Of a stretch of 64,000 bases of DNA, positions 34,362 through 43,092 are shown piece after piece. This DNA is from OFTM291 sp041741375. GTDB lineage: Bacteria > Gemmatimonadota > Gemmatimonadetes > Gemmatimonadales > GWC2-71-9. The position numbers were made by a program, and so were the translations under genes. Where the stretch lies: the NCBI GenBank assembly GCA_041741375.1, contig JBGSKF010000143.1, forward strand, positions 27,168 to 91,167, written 5' to 3'. The notes below the pieces were generated by a model. The model did not search any database. It was not told the origin of the DNA and saw only the letters and a list, made by a program, of their open reading frames with translations. How positions within the stretch are numbered: the stretch's first letter is position 1; each line of letters begins with the position of its first letter.

Positions 34362-35980
34362 GTTTCGTTCTCCGCGAAGATCTCCGCCTGGTCCGGAACG
34401 ACCCGCGGGGCATCGGGGAGGTCCCGGATCTCCAGGGAGTAGTCATCCCGGCCCCACTCGCACTTGGAGAGCACCGCCTGGGGAATCTTCTTGAGGGTCA
34501 GGTTGGGCCATTGGCTCGCCTTCCCCTTGAACGCGCCGCAGCAGACCAGCAGCGACCGCTCGGGCCCCACCTCCTCGCTCAACTGGTCGAGTTGCGCCTT
34601 GGTGAGGGTCTGGGTGGTGACGTAGAGGAAGTCCCGTTCGGTGGACTGCCCCTGCTGCCACCACCGCTCCTCGCTCGGCGCGTAGCGGAACCCTTCCAGC
34701 TTGGCCACCGCCTCTGCAAGCATCGCGGCGTTGTATTCCTTCGACACCACCCAGTTGCCCCAGCGGTCCTGTTCCATGAGGGAGGGGGCGAGCCGGTAGT
34801 AGCGGAACCCACCGCCGCCCTTCCACTTCACCGCCTCGGTAATTCCGCCCGGATCCTCGCCGTCGATCACCTTGCGGAGGCGGGGGATGATGTGGGTGTG
34901 ACAGTGTTCTCCGAGCTCGATCATGATCCAGCGGCGTCCCATCTTGTGGGCCACGGCGCCGGTGGTGCCGGAACCGGCGAAGGAGTCGAGGACGAGGTCG
35001 CCACGATTCGATGCGATCTGAAGTATTCGGGAAATGAGCCTCTCTGGCTTGGGGGTAAGAAACGCCTCCTCTTTGCCAAACAGCTCGTGGATCTCCTTCC
35101 GGGCTTCGTCCGTATGCCCGACCTCCTCATGTGGCCACCATGTCCACGGCACCATTCCTTCGACTTCGTCGAGAAAGCGGATCACATTGGGCTGGCTGTT
35201 ATTGTCCTTGCCAAAGTAGATACGACCCGTGGCGAGTAGTTTCTGGTACTCAGTCTCGACCATTGACCAACATCGACCCTCCGGCGGCAGATGCTCTTTC
35301 CCGCCGGGTGCTGTGATTACATACATCTGATTCGGTCGATACCCCTGTGCTGTCATCGGGGTCGGCCGCCAGCGCCCACGAATGTTGCCATCGGGATTCT
35401 TGTATACCCTCGCCTGTGCCTCGGTTATCGGAACTCGATTCCTTGTCGCCTTAAACCTGCTGGTGTCCCTGGCGTACACCAAGACATAGTCGTGCGCGTC
35501 CCCGATTGCTTCTCGGTTTTCGCGCGAATAGCGCTTTTGCCAAATGATGTTGGCGATGAACTGGCTTCGTCCGAAGATCTCATCACACAACACCTTCAGG
35601 TAGTGCGCCTCGTTGTCGTCGATGGTGATCCAGAGGGAACCGTCCTCGGAGAGGAGGTTCCGGATGATCTCCAGCCGGTCCCGCATCAGGGAGAGCCAGA
35701 GGGAGTGTTCCAGGCCGTCGTCGTAGTGGGTGAAGGCGCTGCCGGTATTGTAGGGCGGGTCGATGAAGACGCACTTCACCTTGCCGGTGAATTCCTGTTC
35801 CAGGGCCTTGAGGGCCAGGAGATTGTCGCCGAAGATGAGGCGGTTGTCGAAGAGGTCGTGGTCGGTGACCCGGTGGGGGGCGTGATGGGACTTGGCCGGG
35901 TCCTCGATGAGGATCCGGGGTTCGAGGCGGGGGCGCTGGCCCTTGCCGACCCAGGTGAGTTCAAGGCGGGTGCGAGCCAT
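34358..35980 (-). CDS. Type III DNA methyltransferase, Mod subunit
   Basis: A 540-residue N6-adenine methyltransferase of the beta class: DPPYNTG (74-80) precedes the SAM-binding FAGSGTT (334-340), with the target-recognition region between. It methylates one DNA strand at an asymmetric site and provides specificity to Res. The C-terminal 140 residues (WQQGQSTERDFLYVTTQTL) are typical of Mod in this subgroup. First gene of the mod-res pair, coupled by ATGA. The PIN gene upstream is 36 bases away and could share the transcript. Confidence 0.92.
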   Translation of the reverse strand: MARTRLELTWVGKGQRPRLEPRILIEDPAKSHHAPHRVTDHDLFDNRLIFGDNLLALKALEQEFTGKVKCVFIDPPYNTGSAFTHYDDGLEHSLWLSLMRDRLEIIRNLLSEDGSLWITIDDNEAHYLKVLCDEIFGRSQFIANIIWQKRYSRENREAIGDAHDYVLVYARDTSRFKATRNRVPITEAQARVYKNPDGNIRGRWRPTPMTAQGYRPNQMYVITAPGGKEHLPPEGRCWSMVETEYQKLLATGRIYFGKDNNSQPNVIRFLDEVEGMVPWTWWPHEEVGHTDEARKEIHELFGKEEAFLTPKPERLISRILQIASNRGDLVLDSFAGSGTTGAVAHKMGRRWIMIELGEHCHTHIIPRLRKVIDGEDPGGITEAVKWKGGGGFRYYRLAPSLMEQDRWGNWVVSKEYNAAMLAEAVAKLEGFRYAPSEERWWQQGQSTERDFLYVTTQTLTKAQLDQLSEEVGPERSLLVCCGAFKGKASQWPNLTLKKIPQAVLSKCEWGRDDYSLEIRDLPDAPRVVPDQAEIFAENET

Positions 35981-36016
35981 ATTGGCGTTCCTTATGTGAC
36001 CCGTGGGTGAGGCCCG

Positions 36017-36523
36017 TCAGGACGTCGCCAAGTCGCCTGGGGGTTCCAGAGGAAGGGACCCCTGCTCGACGATCGGTTTGCGGATTGGTATCCCCACCAG
36101 CCTTCCCATCTGGAGCAGCTTGGTGTCATAGGTGAGAAACTCGTCAACATCCAACTCCAGAGCCGAAGCAAGGTGAATGGCGTCGGGTGGCCTCAGGTTT
36201 TGTCCATTCGTCAGTGCCTGACGAATGAGACCCCGGGCCTCACGAGCCAGGGAGGGATGCAGCTCAATCATCTTCACCGGTGATCCCGGTACCCATAGCG
36301 CATCAATACTCTGTTCGACTTCCGGGCTCAGTGTGCGACTGTCCTTCTCTTCCTTGGCGAAAGCCACTTCTGTCATGGAGAGAACGGAGGTGGCAATCCG
36401 GCGCTTCCCGGCGTGGGCCTGCTCAAGCAGTTCCCGCAAGTCGGCGGTGCGGTCGCGGGCCCCCTCGATATAGGAGAGGAAGAGACAGGCATCCCAATAT
36501 GAGGCCGGGACATCACCAGGCAT
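36017..36523 (-). CDS. PIN-domain protein
   Basis: A 168-residue PIN-fold RNase candidate. The acidic set is Asp11 (SYWDACLFLSYIE), Glu52 (MTEVAFAKEE), Asp114 (PPDAIHLASAL) and Asp133 (TYDTKLL). It overlaps the end of the upstream gene (36513) by 11 bases, so the two are probably a toxin-antitoxin-like pair, though the partner is much larger than a usual antitoxin. It stands directly upstream of the type III mod gene. Confidence 0.82.
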   Translation of the reverse strand: MPGDVPASYWDACLFLSYIEGARDRTADLRELLEQAHAGKRRIATSVLSMTEVAFAKEEKDSRTLSPEVEQSIDALWVPGSPVKMIELHPSLAREARGLIRQALTNGQNLRPPDAIHLASALELDVDEFLTYDTKLLQMGRLVGIPIRKPIVEQGSLPLEPPGDLATS

Positions 36524-37295
36524 CGCGCACCAGCCTTATCGCCTCCTCTGCGGAAATCGTATTCGCGGCCGGAGCGATACCCATTGCCCGTCGCCAGCCT
36601 TCACGCTCCCCGTCCGCAACGAGCGACACCCTGGTCACGTTCCGGACCGCAAGCGGTCGTCCCGTTTCAGGATCGCGACTCACCAGGCCGACCACTTCGG
36701 CACGATGACCCCAGATATCCCGCATCGTCTCCTCGTACCCCGGACGGAGGTAGCACGATACCGCCTTGTCGTGCAGTTCATCGAACAGGGTGAAACGAAG
36801 CCCTCCACGATGGCTCAGCGTCTCAACCCGGCCGGTAACAGTACCAATCGCTGGCTGCAGTGCGACGGTCGGAACAGCAGGCGATTCCCTGACGAGTTGC
36901 AGGTGACCCCTCGGCCGAACAATCACCTCGCGGTACTCCGTCTCAAACCGAATGGAAGGAACCGTACCACTCTGGATCAGGCGCAGAAAGGTCTTGGATG
37001 CGCTTCGGACCCGCGGCGTGAGTTGCTCCACAGTATCATTTCGGATCGCCTCCCCCGTGGATTCGTAGGCTCGCACGACCTGATCCACTTGGCTCGCGGG
37101 CCCGATGCCACGAATCGTTGCCACCGCACTGCTCGTGTACAGGCTGTCCACGACCCACTGGACGCTGCTCAGGGGGTGTTCTCCCCCTACCTCGGTGGCA
37201 AGCGCAGCAACGAGCGATTCAAGCCCTGCCATGGCGTCGGAGAACGCCTTCAGGGAGACCTGACCGTCGACGGCCAGCGTGAGGGTGTCCGCCAT
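36513..37295 (-). CDS. Unknown protein paired with PIN protein
   Basis: A 260-residue soluble protein. ATG 37295 has GGAAGGG at good distance. The N-terminal 60 residues (LAVDGQVSLKAFSDAMAGLESLV) are helical, the middle has strands (ETEYREVIVRPRG), and residues about 155-215 look like an OB-like or SH3-like beta barrel (GTVTGRVETLSHRGGLRFTLFDE). I do not recognise a family. Its stop lies inside the start of the PIN gene, which implies coupled translation and makes an antitoxin or PIN-regulating role the simplest reading. An upstream in-frame GTG-like extension to 37457 exists but lacks a ribosome site. Confidence 0.6.
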   Translation of the reverse strand: MADTLTLAVDGQVSLKAFSDAMAGLESLVAALATEVGGEHPLSSVQWVVDSLYTSSAVATIRGIGPASQVDQVVRAYESTGEAIRNDTVEQLTPRVRSASKTFLRLIQSGTVPSIRFETEYREVIVRPRGHLQLVRESPAVPTVALQPAIGTVTGRVETLSHRGGLRFTLFDELHDKAVSCYLRPGYEETMRDIWGHRAEVVGLVSRDPETGRPLAVRNVTRVSLVADGEREGWRRAMGIAPAANTISAEEAIRLVRDAW

Positions 37296-37747
37296 GTATG
37301 CCCTTCCTGCCGGGAACCGTGGGATTGAGCCAAGCCGCCGAGAAATGGGGTGCCGATGGCGGATGGCGCCGCTGATCAAAATATACAGCGTTTCGGCGAG
37401 ATCATGCTCTTCCTGGGGCATGCTCAGCGAACTTCGAGCAGCGTCGTAAACGGCCACCGCGCTGGTCGTTGGCGGCCCAAGTGCGTTCGAGGCGCTGTCC
37501 GGCCATCAGGGAATGATTACCTCGGGGTGTGACAATGGGAACCGTGGTTCGGCCGCCGGCTCCTCATTCGTTGCTCCCCTTCCTCCACGGATTTCTTGTT
37601 TCCCCGGTCTCCCTCGTGCTCTTTCTGGGCGTTATCGGCATTGAGAGTCCGGCCTTCAGCGTTCAGGACGGTTTCTCCTCCAGGCTGTAATGGTCAAGTC
37701 CCAGTCTGACGGTCGGCCGCCCTTCCTGGCAAACGTGGGTAGGCTGG
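37296..37747. other. Intergenic region
   Basis: No gene recognised. The minus-strand stretch 37330-37457 reads in frame into the unknown protein and has helix-like composition (DLAETLYILISGAI), so it may be the relic of another coding segment. Confidence 0.4.
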
Positions 37748-38382
37748 CTAGTCAAAGCAATCCGAGAGCCACCGGCTGTCGATGCGGATGAACGAGTTCA
37801 CCGCGCTCGCCAGCTGCGCTCCCGGACCGGCGGAAACCGCGTAGACGCGCTTGCCGTGACGCCGTACCGCCTCGACCGCTGGTGTGAAATCGCCGTCCGC
37901 TGAGAGTAGGTAGGCCGAATCGAATTGATCTCGTTCGGCCATGACGACCATGTCGACGGCCAACATCACGTCGACAGCCTTCTCTACGAAGACGATCGGA
38001 TTGGCATTGTGAGACGCGAGTCTCAGACAGCGCGCGATAAACTACAGGGTCGAGTCGCACCGGAAGCGTGCTCAGCAGTTGACGAAGCTCTTTCGCAACC
38101 GGTTGGGTGCGTGCCTGGATTCCAGTCGGCCGAAATGAATCGAGACCCTCGCATCTGAGGCCTTCAAAGCATCTACGAACCTCCGTTGCTTTGCGTACAG
38201 GTCAGGGTTTCCTTGCTGCTTTACCTCCCGATGTAGTAGCGAATCCCGGACAAGCTCCTTGGTCCGAGCAGCTTTGCGGCAAGTTTCGTGTAGCTCAACT
38301 GGAACAGATCGCTGAGGCCGATGTCCTTCAGCGAGTGGTACCAATTGTTGCCGTCGATGAAGAGGACCGCGCGACCCGGCAT
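37748..38382 (-). pseudogene. NYN-domain (PIN-like, LabA/DUF88 type) nuclease, broken by three frameshifts
   Basis: ATG 38382 begins GRAVLFIDGNNWYHSLKDIG, the NYN N-terminus with its metal Asp, and stops at 38221 after SGIRYYIGR. The protein continues in a second frame (VKQQGNPDLYAKQRRFV, ASDARVSIHFGRL), a third (VAKELRQLLSTLPVRLD) and a fourth stretch (ASHNANPIVFVEKAVD, MLAVDMVVMAERDQFD). The last part holds the second catalytic cluster LLSADGDFTPAVEAV, and the frame ends at 37748. All parts are in the right order without gaps, so this is a complete gene with about three single-base changes. NYN proteins are predicted RNases. Confidence 0.75.
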
Positions 38383-38836
38383 GCAGGAGAGTCCTGGGGA
38401 AGAAGAACCCCGGCGTGTGGCCTTGCGACCAGACCCCGGGGGGATAAAGCCGATCTCCCGTGAGAGACCGTAGTTGAAAGATCGGCCAGCGGCTGCAAAC
38501 TGTCAAGTTGCAGCACCAGCCAACCGTCAAGTGTTGCTTGACAGTTGCGTCCCGGCCGAGCTCACCATTCTCATAAATGCTTTGTGCATAAACACTTACA
38601 TTTCCGATTCTTCGGGTTTCGCGTGGGCCCCGGGGCTCTTGCCCTGGGCTCGGCGGGCGGGGGGCCGTTCACAAGGCCGGGTGCTCCTCGCTGCTCCCGG
38701 TGGTGTGACTCACCTCACTCGGCCGAGCAAGGGGCGTCAGCCAGTGCCGTGGGGCGGTTCTCGGATGCCCAGAATCCCGTCATGCCGTGAACGAGCGTGT
38801 TCCGGGACCCGGTTCCGCCCTCATCGCCACCGGTTG
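38383..38836. other. Intergenic region with repeated AACTGTCAAG boxes
   Basis: No gene recognised. An AACTGTCAAG box at about 38497, an AACCGTCAAG box at 38520 and the inverted CTTGACAGTT at 38535 form direct and inverted repeats, with TTGACA-like -35 sequences on the minus strand. They may be an operator or promoter for the NYN gene about 140 bases away. Confidence 0.4.
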
Positions 38837-39049
38837 TCAGTCCCAGTCGATACCATCGATGATGCCGGAAAAGTCGGCTCGTTGCCTCACGATGCCGATG
38901 AATTTGTGCGTTGGCTGGAACTCGGGTTCTTCATGCCAGTCGAATTCACGTTTTCGTCCGTCGATCACCGGTGGCGCGGAGGACGCCCGACGGGGTGAGT
39001 CGACCGAAAGCGTGACGGTTCCGGGTACGTGGCTCTCGGTGTCGTTCAT
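38837..39049 (-). CDS. Small protein of unknown function, partner of 39046 gene
   Basis: A 70-residue soluble acidic protein (REFDWHEEPEF, GIVRQRADFSGIIDGIDWD). Its ATG overlaps the stop of the upstream gene by ATGA, so the two are co-translated. I do not recognise it. The size order (larger upstream, small downstream) in a defence island suggests a toxin-antitoxin-like or effector-immunity cassette, but there is no motif to support a specific role. Confidence 0.5.
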   Translation of the reverse strand: MNDTESHVPGTVTLSVDSPRRASSAPPVIDGRKREFDWHEEPEFQPTHKFIGIVRQRADFSGIIDGIDWD

Positions 39050-39510
39050 AACTGTGAAGTATCGGGTTCCGGGGGTGTTCGCGCAACCCAGTCGCCAAGC
39101 GCCCCGACCCGGCGAAGGGCGGCAAGCACCTCGGGAGGAAGTTCGTCACCCAGTGCATAAGATCCATGGCTGCTCTCATGGCCGTACAGACCGGCGAGGT
39201 TCAACGTTCCATCGCGCCCCACCGCGATGGCGAGGACACGTCGGGGACCGAAATCCCACTCGAAACGGAACTCGCCGTCCTGGTCGATCGCCACATAGGG
39301 CCGGGCAACGCATGCAGGGAGGGAACGCACGAAGCGCCACGCGCATGGCATGGTGCCGGGACCAACCAAGGGCGTATCGTTGGGCGGCGCGGTCATTCCC
39401 CGTACTCGTGACTGGAGGGATGCCTTCAAGGTAACGGGAACGACCGAGTCGAGCAAGCGGGAAATGAGAACATAAACTGTTTTGTTGCAAGACGTTACGA
39501 TGGTTGGCAT
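39046..39510 (-). CDS. Unknown protein with conserved C-terminal beta domain
   Basis: A 154-residue protein; ATG 39510 chosen (a longer reading to 39585 has no support). The C-terminal half has a strong strand-turn pattern: YVAIDQDGEFRFEWDFGPRRV then LAIAVGRDGTLNLAGLYG and a short helix (PPEVLAALRRVG). I have the impression of a recurrent family of uncharacterised proteins found in accessory regions, but cannot name it. Divergent from the RloA gene. Confidence 0.5.
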   Translation of the reverse strand: MPTIVTSCNKTVYVLISRLLDSVVPVTLKASLQSRVRGMTAPPNDTPLVGPGTMPCAWRFVRSLPACVARPYVAIDQDGEFRFEWDFGPRRVLAIAVGRDGTLNLAGLYGHESSHGSYALGDELPPEVLAALRRVGALGDWVARTPPEPDTSQL

Positions 39511-39719
39511 CGGATCCGCTCCTGTCGAGCCACGAGAATGGCGCCTCAGTTGTGACGTGATCCCTAAAGTGTGGTTGCGTAGCACGAATCATGCTGTGAA
39601 GGATAGGAGATAGCACTTTCAGGGGACATTGCGCACATTTTCGGCACAAAAAGCACATTGCGGTTGCTATATTGTTCTCCAGGTGCTGGATGTCACTCTC
39701 CCGAAGCCCAGGAAGAACG

Positions 39720-41075
39720 ATGCTCCTCTCCTTTCGCTTCAAGAACTTCCGCTCGTTCAGGGACGAACAGGAATTCTCGATGGTGGCGAGCAACCTGAAG
39801 GGCCCCACCGAGCCACTCATCGAGACCGGCCGGAAAGACCTGAAGGTTCTTCCCGTGGCGGCGGTCTATGGGGCGAACGCCTCCGGGAAAACGAATTTCC
39901 TCAATGCGCTCGATTTCATGGCCTGGGCCGTCCGCGAATCCTTTCGTTCCTGGACGCCGGGCGGAGGAATTCCTGTTGAGCAGTTCAAGCTCGATACCGA
40001 GGGTGGCGTGCAGGCGATGCGTTTCGAGGTTGACCTGCTCCTCGACGCGGTTCGCTTCCAGTACGGCTTCCGCCTCGACCCCTCGCGCATTCTCGAAGAG
40101 TGGCTTTATGCGTTTCCGGAAGGGCGGCGTCAGCTCTGGTTCAGCCGTGAGCACGGTGACAGGACCGAGCAGTTCAAGTTCGGGAAGAACCTGACCGGTC
40201 CGAACCAGTCGGTTCGTGAGGTGACGCGAGAGAACAGCCTCTTCCTCTCTGCAGCGGCGCAGAACAACCATGGACGGGTTTTTCCAGTTTACCATTGGTT
40301 CGCGCATTACCTGGATGTCATCTGCGGCAGCCGGGCTGACTTGCTTCGTGATTCGACCAGGTGCTCCCTGGGCTCAGGATCACGCCAGCCGCTGATGGAG
40401 TTTCTGGCGGCTGCGGACCCAGGAATCACTAACGTCGAGTTCGAGGACGAGCCGGCAGGTATCCAGCGTTTGTTCAGATTCCCTGCCACCATTCACGAGG
40501 CATCTCGCCCGCACCATCTGCGGGCGGTAATCAACTCTGCCCCATCTCCGGGGGAGGTATCACCGAAGGGCTCCGGACTCCGCCCGGGCAGGACCACCCT
40601 TCCCGGGGTTCCGAGAATCACCTTTTCGCACTCCACAGGAGTGGGTGGGGCGGAGGTCAAGTTCGGGATCGAGGAGGAGTCTGAGGGAACCCGCGCCATC
40701 CTGGCCCTCGCGGTTCCGATCGTCCTCTGTCTGGAGCGAGGTAGTGTTCTCCTGGTTGACGAGCTGGAGGCGAGTCTCCACCCCTTGCTCGCCCGGGAGG
40801 TGATCCGGCTCTTCAGCCGGCGGGAGTCGAACCCGCGAGGGGCGCAGCTCATCTTCAACACACACGATACGAATCTGCTCGATCCCGACCTCCTGCGGCG
40901 CGATCAGATCTGGTTCTGTGAGAAGGATCGTGAGGGAGCATCCAGGCTCTATCCACTCTCGGACTTTCGGCCGAGAAGAATGGAAAACGTGGAGCGTGGC
41001 TACCTGCAGGGCCGTTACGGGGCCATCCCGTTTCTCGGAGACCTGATTCCCTCGCTGGGTGAAAGCAGCGAATGA
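39720..41075 (+). CDS. rloA: RloA-like ATPase (AAA, ABC/SMC-type ATP-binding protein)
   Basis: A 451-residue cytoplasmic ATPase. LLSFRFKNFRSFRDEQEFSM is the family start, followed by Walker A GANASGKTNFL (51-61), a long insert with coil and beta regions, then GTRAILALAVPI and Walker B VLLVDELEASLHP (343-355) with the downstream THDTNLLDP. ATG 39720 has AGGAAG five bases before it. The next gene (RloB) overlaps by ATGA. RloA-RloB pairs occur within or near restriction loci and are related to AbiL-type phage abortive infection. The mechanism is not known; nucleic-acid sensing by the ATPase and cleavage by the partner is the usual proposal. Confidence 0.87.
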   Translation: MLLSFRFKNFRSFRDEQEFSMVASNLKGPTEPLIETGRKDLKVLPVAAVYGANASGKTNFLNALDFMAWAVRESFRSWTPGGGIPVEQFKLDTEGGVQAMRFEVDLLLDAVRFQYGFRLDPSRILEEWLYAFPEGRRQLWFSREHGDRTEQFKFGKNLTGPNQSVREVTRENSLFLSAAAQNNHGRVFPVYHWFAHYLDVICGSRADLLRDSTRCSLGSGSRQPLMEFLAAADPGITNVEFEDEPAGIQRLFRFPATIHEASRPHHLRAVINSAPSPGEVSPKGSGLRPGRTTLPGVPRITFSHSTGVGGAEVKFGIEEESEGTRAILALAVPIVLCLERGSVLLVDELEASLHPLLAREVIRLFSRRESNPRGAQLIFNTHDTNLLDPDLLRRDQIWFCEKDREGASRLYPLSDFRPRRMENVERGYLQGRYGAIPFLGDLIPSLGESSE

Positions 41076-41719
41076 GTCGTGGCCGAGGGCGGGGAGGAAG
41101 CAGGGAGAACCTCCGGAGGAAGCCACCCACTCGTGACCCCCGCCCTCGCATTCTGGTGCTGTGCGAGGGCGCGAAGTGCGAGCCTGGCTACCTGAGGGCG
41201 TTCTGCCGACATTTCCGAGCTACGTCGGTCGTTCTTGACAAGGCGGCCGGTCTTGATCCCAAGGCATTGGTGGAGGTCGCGCGTACTCGCCTTCGGGAAT
41301 CCCGGCGCGAGGCGAAGCAATATCGGGACAAGAACCTGGAGTTTGACCAGGTATGGTGCGTTGTGGATGTCGACGATCACCGCCGATTGCAGGAAGCTCG
41401 GATCATGGCGCGGGACAATGGCATCGAGCTCGTGATCTCGAACCCCTGCTTCGAGTTGTGGCTGATCCTGCATTTTCGAGATCAGACAGCGTACATCGAC
41501 CGGTTTCAACTCAAATCGGCGTGCCGGAACCTGTCGGAGAGCGACCGCGCTGGATATCCACCGTTTGCGATCTGCGTTTCTCACTACGACACGGCGGTTG
41601 GCCGGGCCCGGCAACTTGACGACCGCAACGACAGGGATGGCGAGCCGGGCAGGAACCCCTCGACGAGCGTGTACCGCCTGACTGAACGGATTCTGGAGAT
41701 CGTGAACCTTTCGACCTAG
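41072..41719 (+). CDS. rloB: RloB-like protein
   Basis: A 215-residue protein. RPRILVLCEGAKCEPGYLRAF is the RloB N-terminus with a Toprim-like acidic Glu. VWCVVDVDDHRRLQEA provides the DxD-like acidic centre, and SNPCFELWLILHF is the most conserved RloB block. These suggest a Toprim-related nuclease active site. The N-terminal basic tail (RGRGRGGSRENLRRK) may bind nucleic acid. Coupled to RloA by ATGA, the pair forms a compact two-gene defence operon. Confidence 0.87.
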   Translation: MSRGRGRGGSRENLRRKPPTRDPRPRILVLCEGAKCEPGYLRAFCRHFRATSVVLDKAAGLDPKALVEVARTRLRESRREAKQYRDKNLEFDQVWCVVDVDDHRRLQEARIMARDNGIELVISNPCFELWLILHFRDQTAYIDRFQLKSACRNLSESDRAGYPPFAICVSHYDTAVGRARQLDDRNDRDGEPGRNPSTSVYRLTERILEIVNLST

Positions 41720-42056
41720 CAGGCTCACCGGCAGAGCGTAACGGAGACATCCGGTGCTTCGACGCTTGCTGCACCCCGGTGGGCGGTCCCTGGCGGGACG
41801 ACCGTGGGGCCTCGCGGTTCCAGGGTAGCGCCTCCGGCGCAACCCTGGGCTCAAAGAACGATGCCCCGTTGGGGCATGGGGACGGATTTCGGCGTATTTC
41901 GGACACCGAGTTCGGTTTTGGTCATATAGCGCTCAAAGACGCAATGGCCTGACTGATGGTTCGATTGTTGCGATTGTTGCGATTATGCCGTATCTTGTGT
42001 CTGCGGACGTAGCGGACAACGAAAGTCTCATTATTGACCTTGGGAGGAACCCCAAC
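41720..42056. other. Intergenic region upstream of HTH-PIN pair
   Basis: No gene. At 41962-41987 the 9-mer CGATTGTTG is repeated in tandem and followed by a partial third unit, about 70 bases before the HTH antitoxin start. This is the likely operator or promoter of that pair. Confidence 0.5.
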
Positions 42057-42515
42057 ATGCTTCCCGCCACTCATCGCCCGAACGACCCTGCGGTCCCCAG
42101 TACCGAGGATGCGCACCTGGCCGAACAGGGCAGCCGATTGCTCGCTGCCTGCATCGGGCGGGGGCCCACGGCCAGACTGCGGGTCATTGACGGGGAAAAG
42201 GACATCACCGTGCCCGTCGCGGCACTCCATCTCCTGGTGGACATCCTCGCGCAGATGGCCCGGGGCAACGCGGTGACCGTCGTCCCGATCAACGCCGAAC
42301 TGACCACCCAGCAGGCGGCCGATTTCCTCAACGTCTCCCGTCCCTTTCTCATCGGCTTGCTGGAACAGGGAAAGGTGCCGTACCGGAAGGTGGGCACCCA
42401 CCGGCGGGTGCGGTTCGATGACTTGGTCAAGTACCGCGAGGTGAGCTTGGCGGATCAGAAGGCGGCGGCTGATGAGCTGACCAGACAGGCACAGGAACTG
42501 GGGCTGGGATACTGA
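42057..42515 (+). CDS. Excisionase-type HTH antitoxin
   Basis: A 152-residue protein. The C-terminal half is an excisionase/MerR-like HTH: AELTTQQAADFLNVSRPFLIGLLEQG, then VPYRKVGTHRRVRFDDLVKY. The N-terminal part contains VPVAALHLLVDILAQMARGN, which recurs almost exactly as a remnant at 47306. ATG 42057 follows GGGAGGA. Such proteins neutralise the PIN (PF13470-type) toxins encoded directly downstream. The gap to the toxin is only three bases. Confidence 0.83.
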   Translation: MLPATHRPNDPAVPSTEDAHLAEQGSRLLAACIGRGPTARLRVIDGEKDITVPVAALHLLVDILAQMARGNAVTVVPINAELTTQQAADFLNVSRPFLIGLLEQGKVPYRKVGTHRRVRFDDLVKYREVSLADQKAAADELTRQAQELGLGY

Positions 42516-42518
42516 CGG

Positions 42519-43088
42519 GTGGCCAGTTTCGTCGCGGTGTTCGACGCTTGCGTTCTCTACCCGGCTGCGGTCCGCGACCTGCTCGTCCGGTTGGGCAAGT
42601 CCGGGCTCTTCCGGGCTCGATGGTCCGACCTGATTCACGAGGAATGGGTCGGGTCTCTCCTCGAACAGCGACCGGATCTCAACCACAATCAGCTTCAGCG
42701 CACCGTGGCACTTATGAACAGGGCAATCCCGGATGCCACGGTGACGGGCCACGAGGGTCTCATTGAAGGGCTGCATCTGCCGGATCCGAAGGACCGGCAC
42801 GTCCTTGCAGCTGCGATCAGATGCCAGGCGGGTGTGATCGTTACCTACAACCTCAGAGATTTTCCATCCGACGTGCTCGACCTCTACGGGCTCGAGACCC
42901 AGCACCCCGACGAGTTCGTCACCCATCTGTTCGATCTCGACCCGGCACGGGTCTGTGCGACTGTCCGGGATCAGCGGGCCGCGCTTCGATCACCACCGGT
43001 GTCCTTGCCAGAGCTGCTGGACACCTTCCGGCACGCAGGCCTCGCGACCTCCGTGTCGGCGCTGGAGTACATGTCGGAGCTGCTCTGA
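42519..43088 (+). CDS. PIN-domain toxin (PIN_3 type)
   Basis: A 189-residue PIN RNase. Acidic positions: Asp9 (AVFDACVLYPA), Glu41/42 (LIHEEWV), Asp89/Asp92 (LPDPKDRHVLAAAI) and the NLRDFP block with Asp114. This is the subgroup that pairs with excisionase-like antitoxins. GTG 42519 start. It converges on the SNF2 helicase gene, with four bases between the stops. Confidence 0.85.
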   Translation: MASFVAVFDACVLYPAAVRDLLVRLGKSGLFRARWSDLIHEEWVGSLLEQRPDLNHNQLQRTVALMNRAIPDATVTGHEGLIEGLHLPDPKDRHVLAAAIRCQAGVIVTYNLRDFPSDVLDLYGLETQHPDEFVTHLFDLDPARVCATVRDQRAALRSPPVSLPELLDTFRHAGLATSVSALEYMSELL

Positions 43089-43092
43089 GCCC

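Noticed and set aside
32496..34442. 648-residue plus-strand frame opposite res
   Set aside because: Antisense shadow of the helicase gene with no recognisable motifs.
38590..38836. Plus-strand frames after the AACTGTCAAG boxes
   Set aside because: Codon usage and composition look random and no start signal is present.
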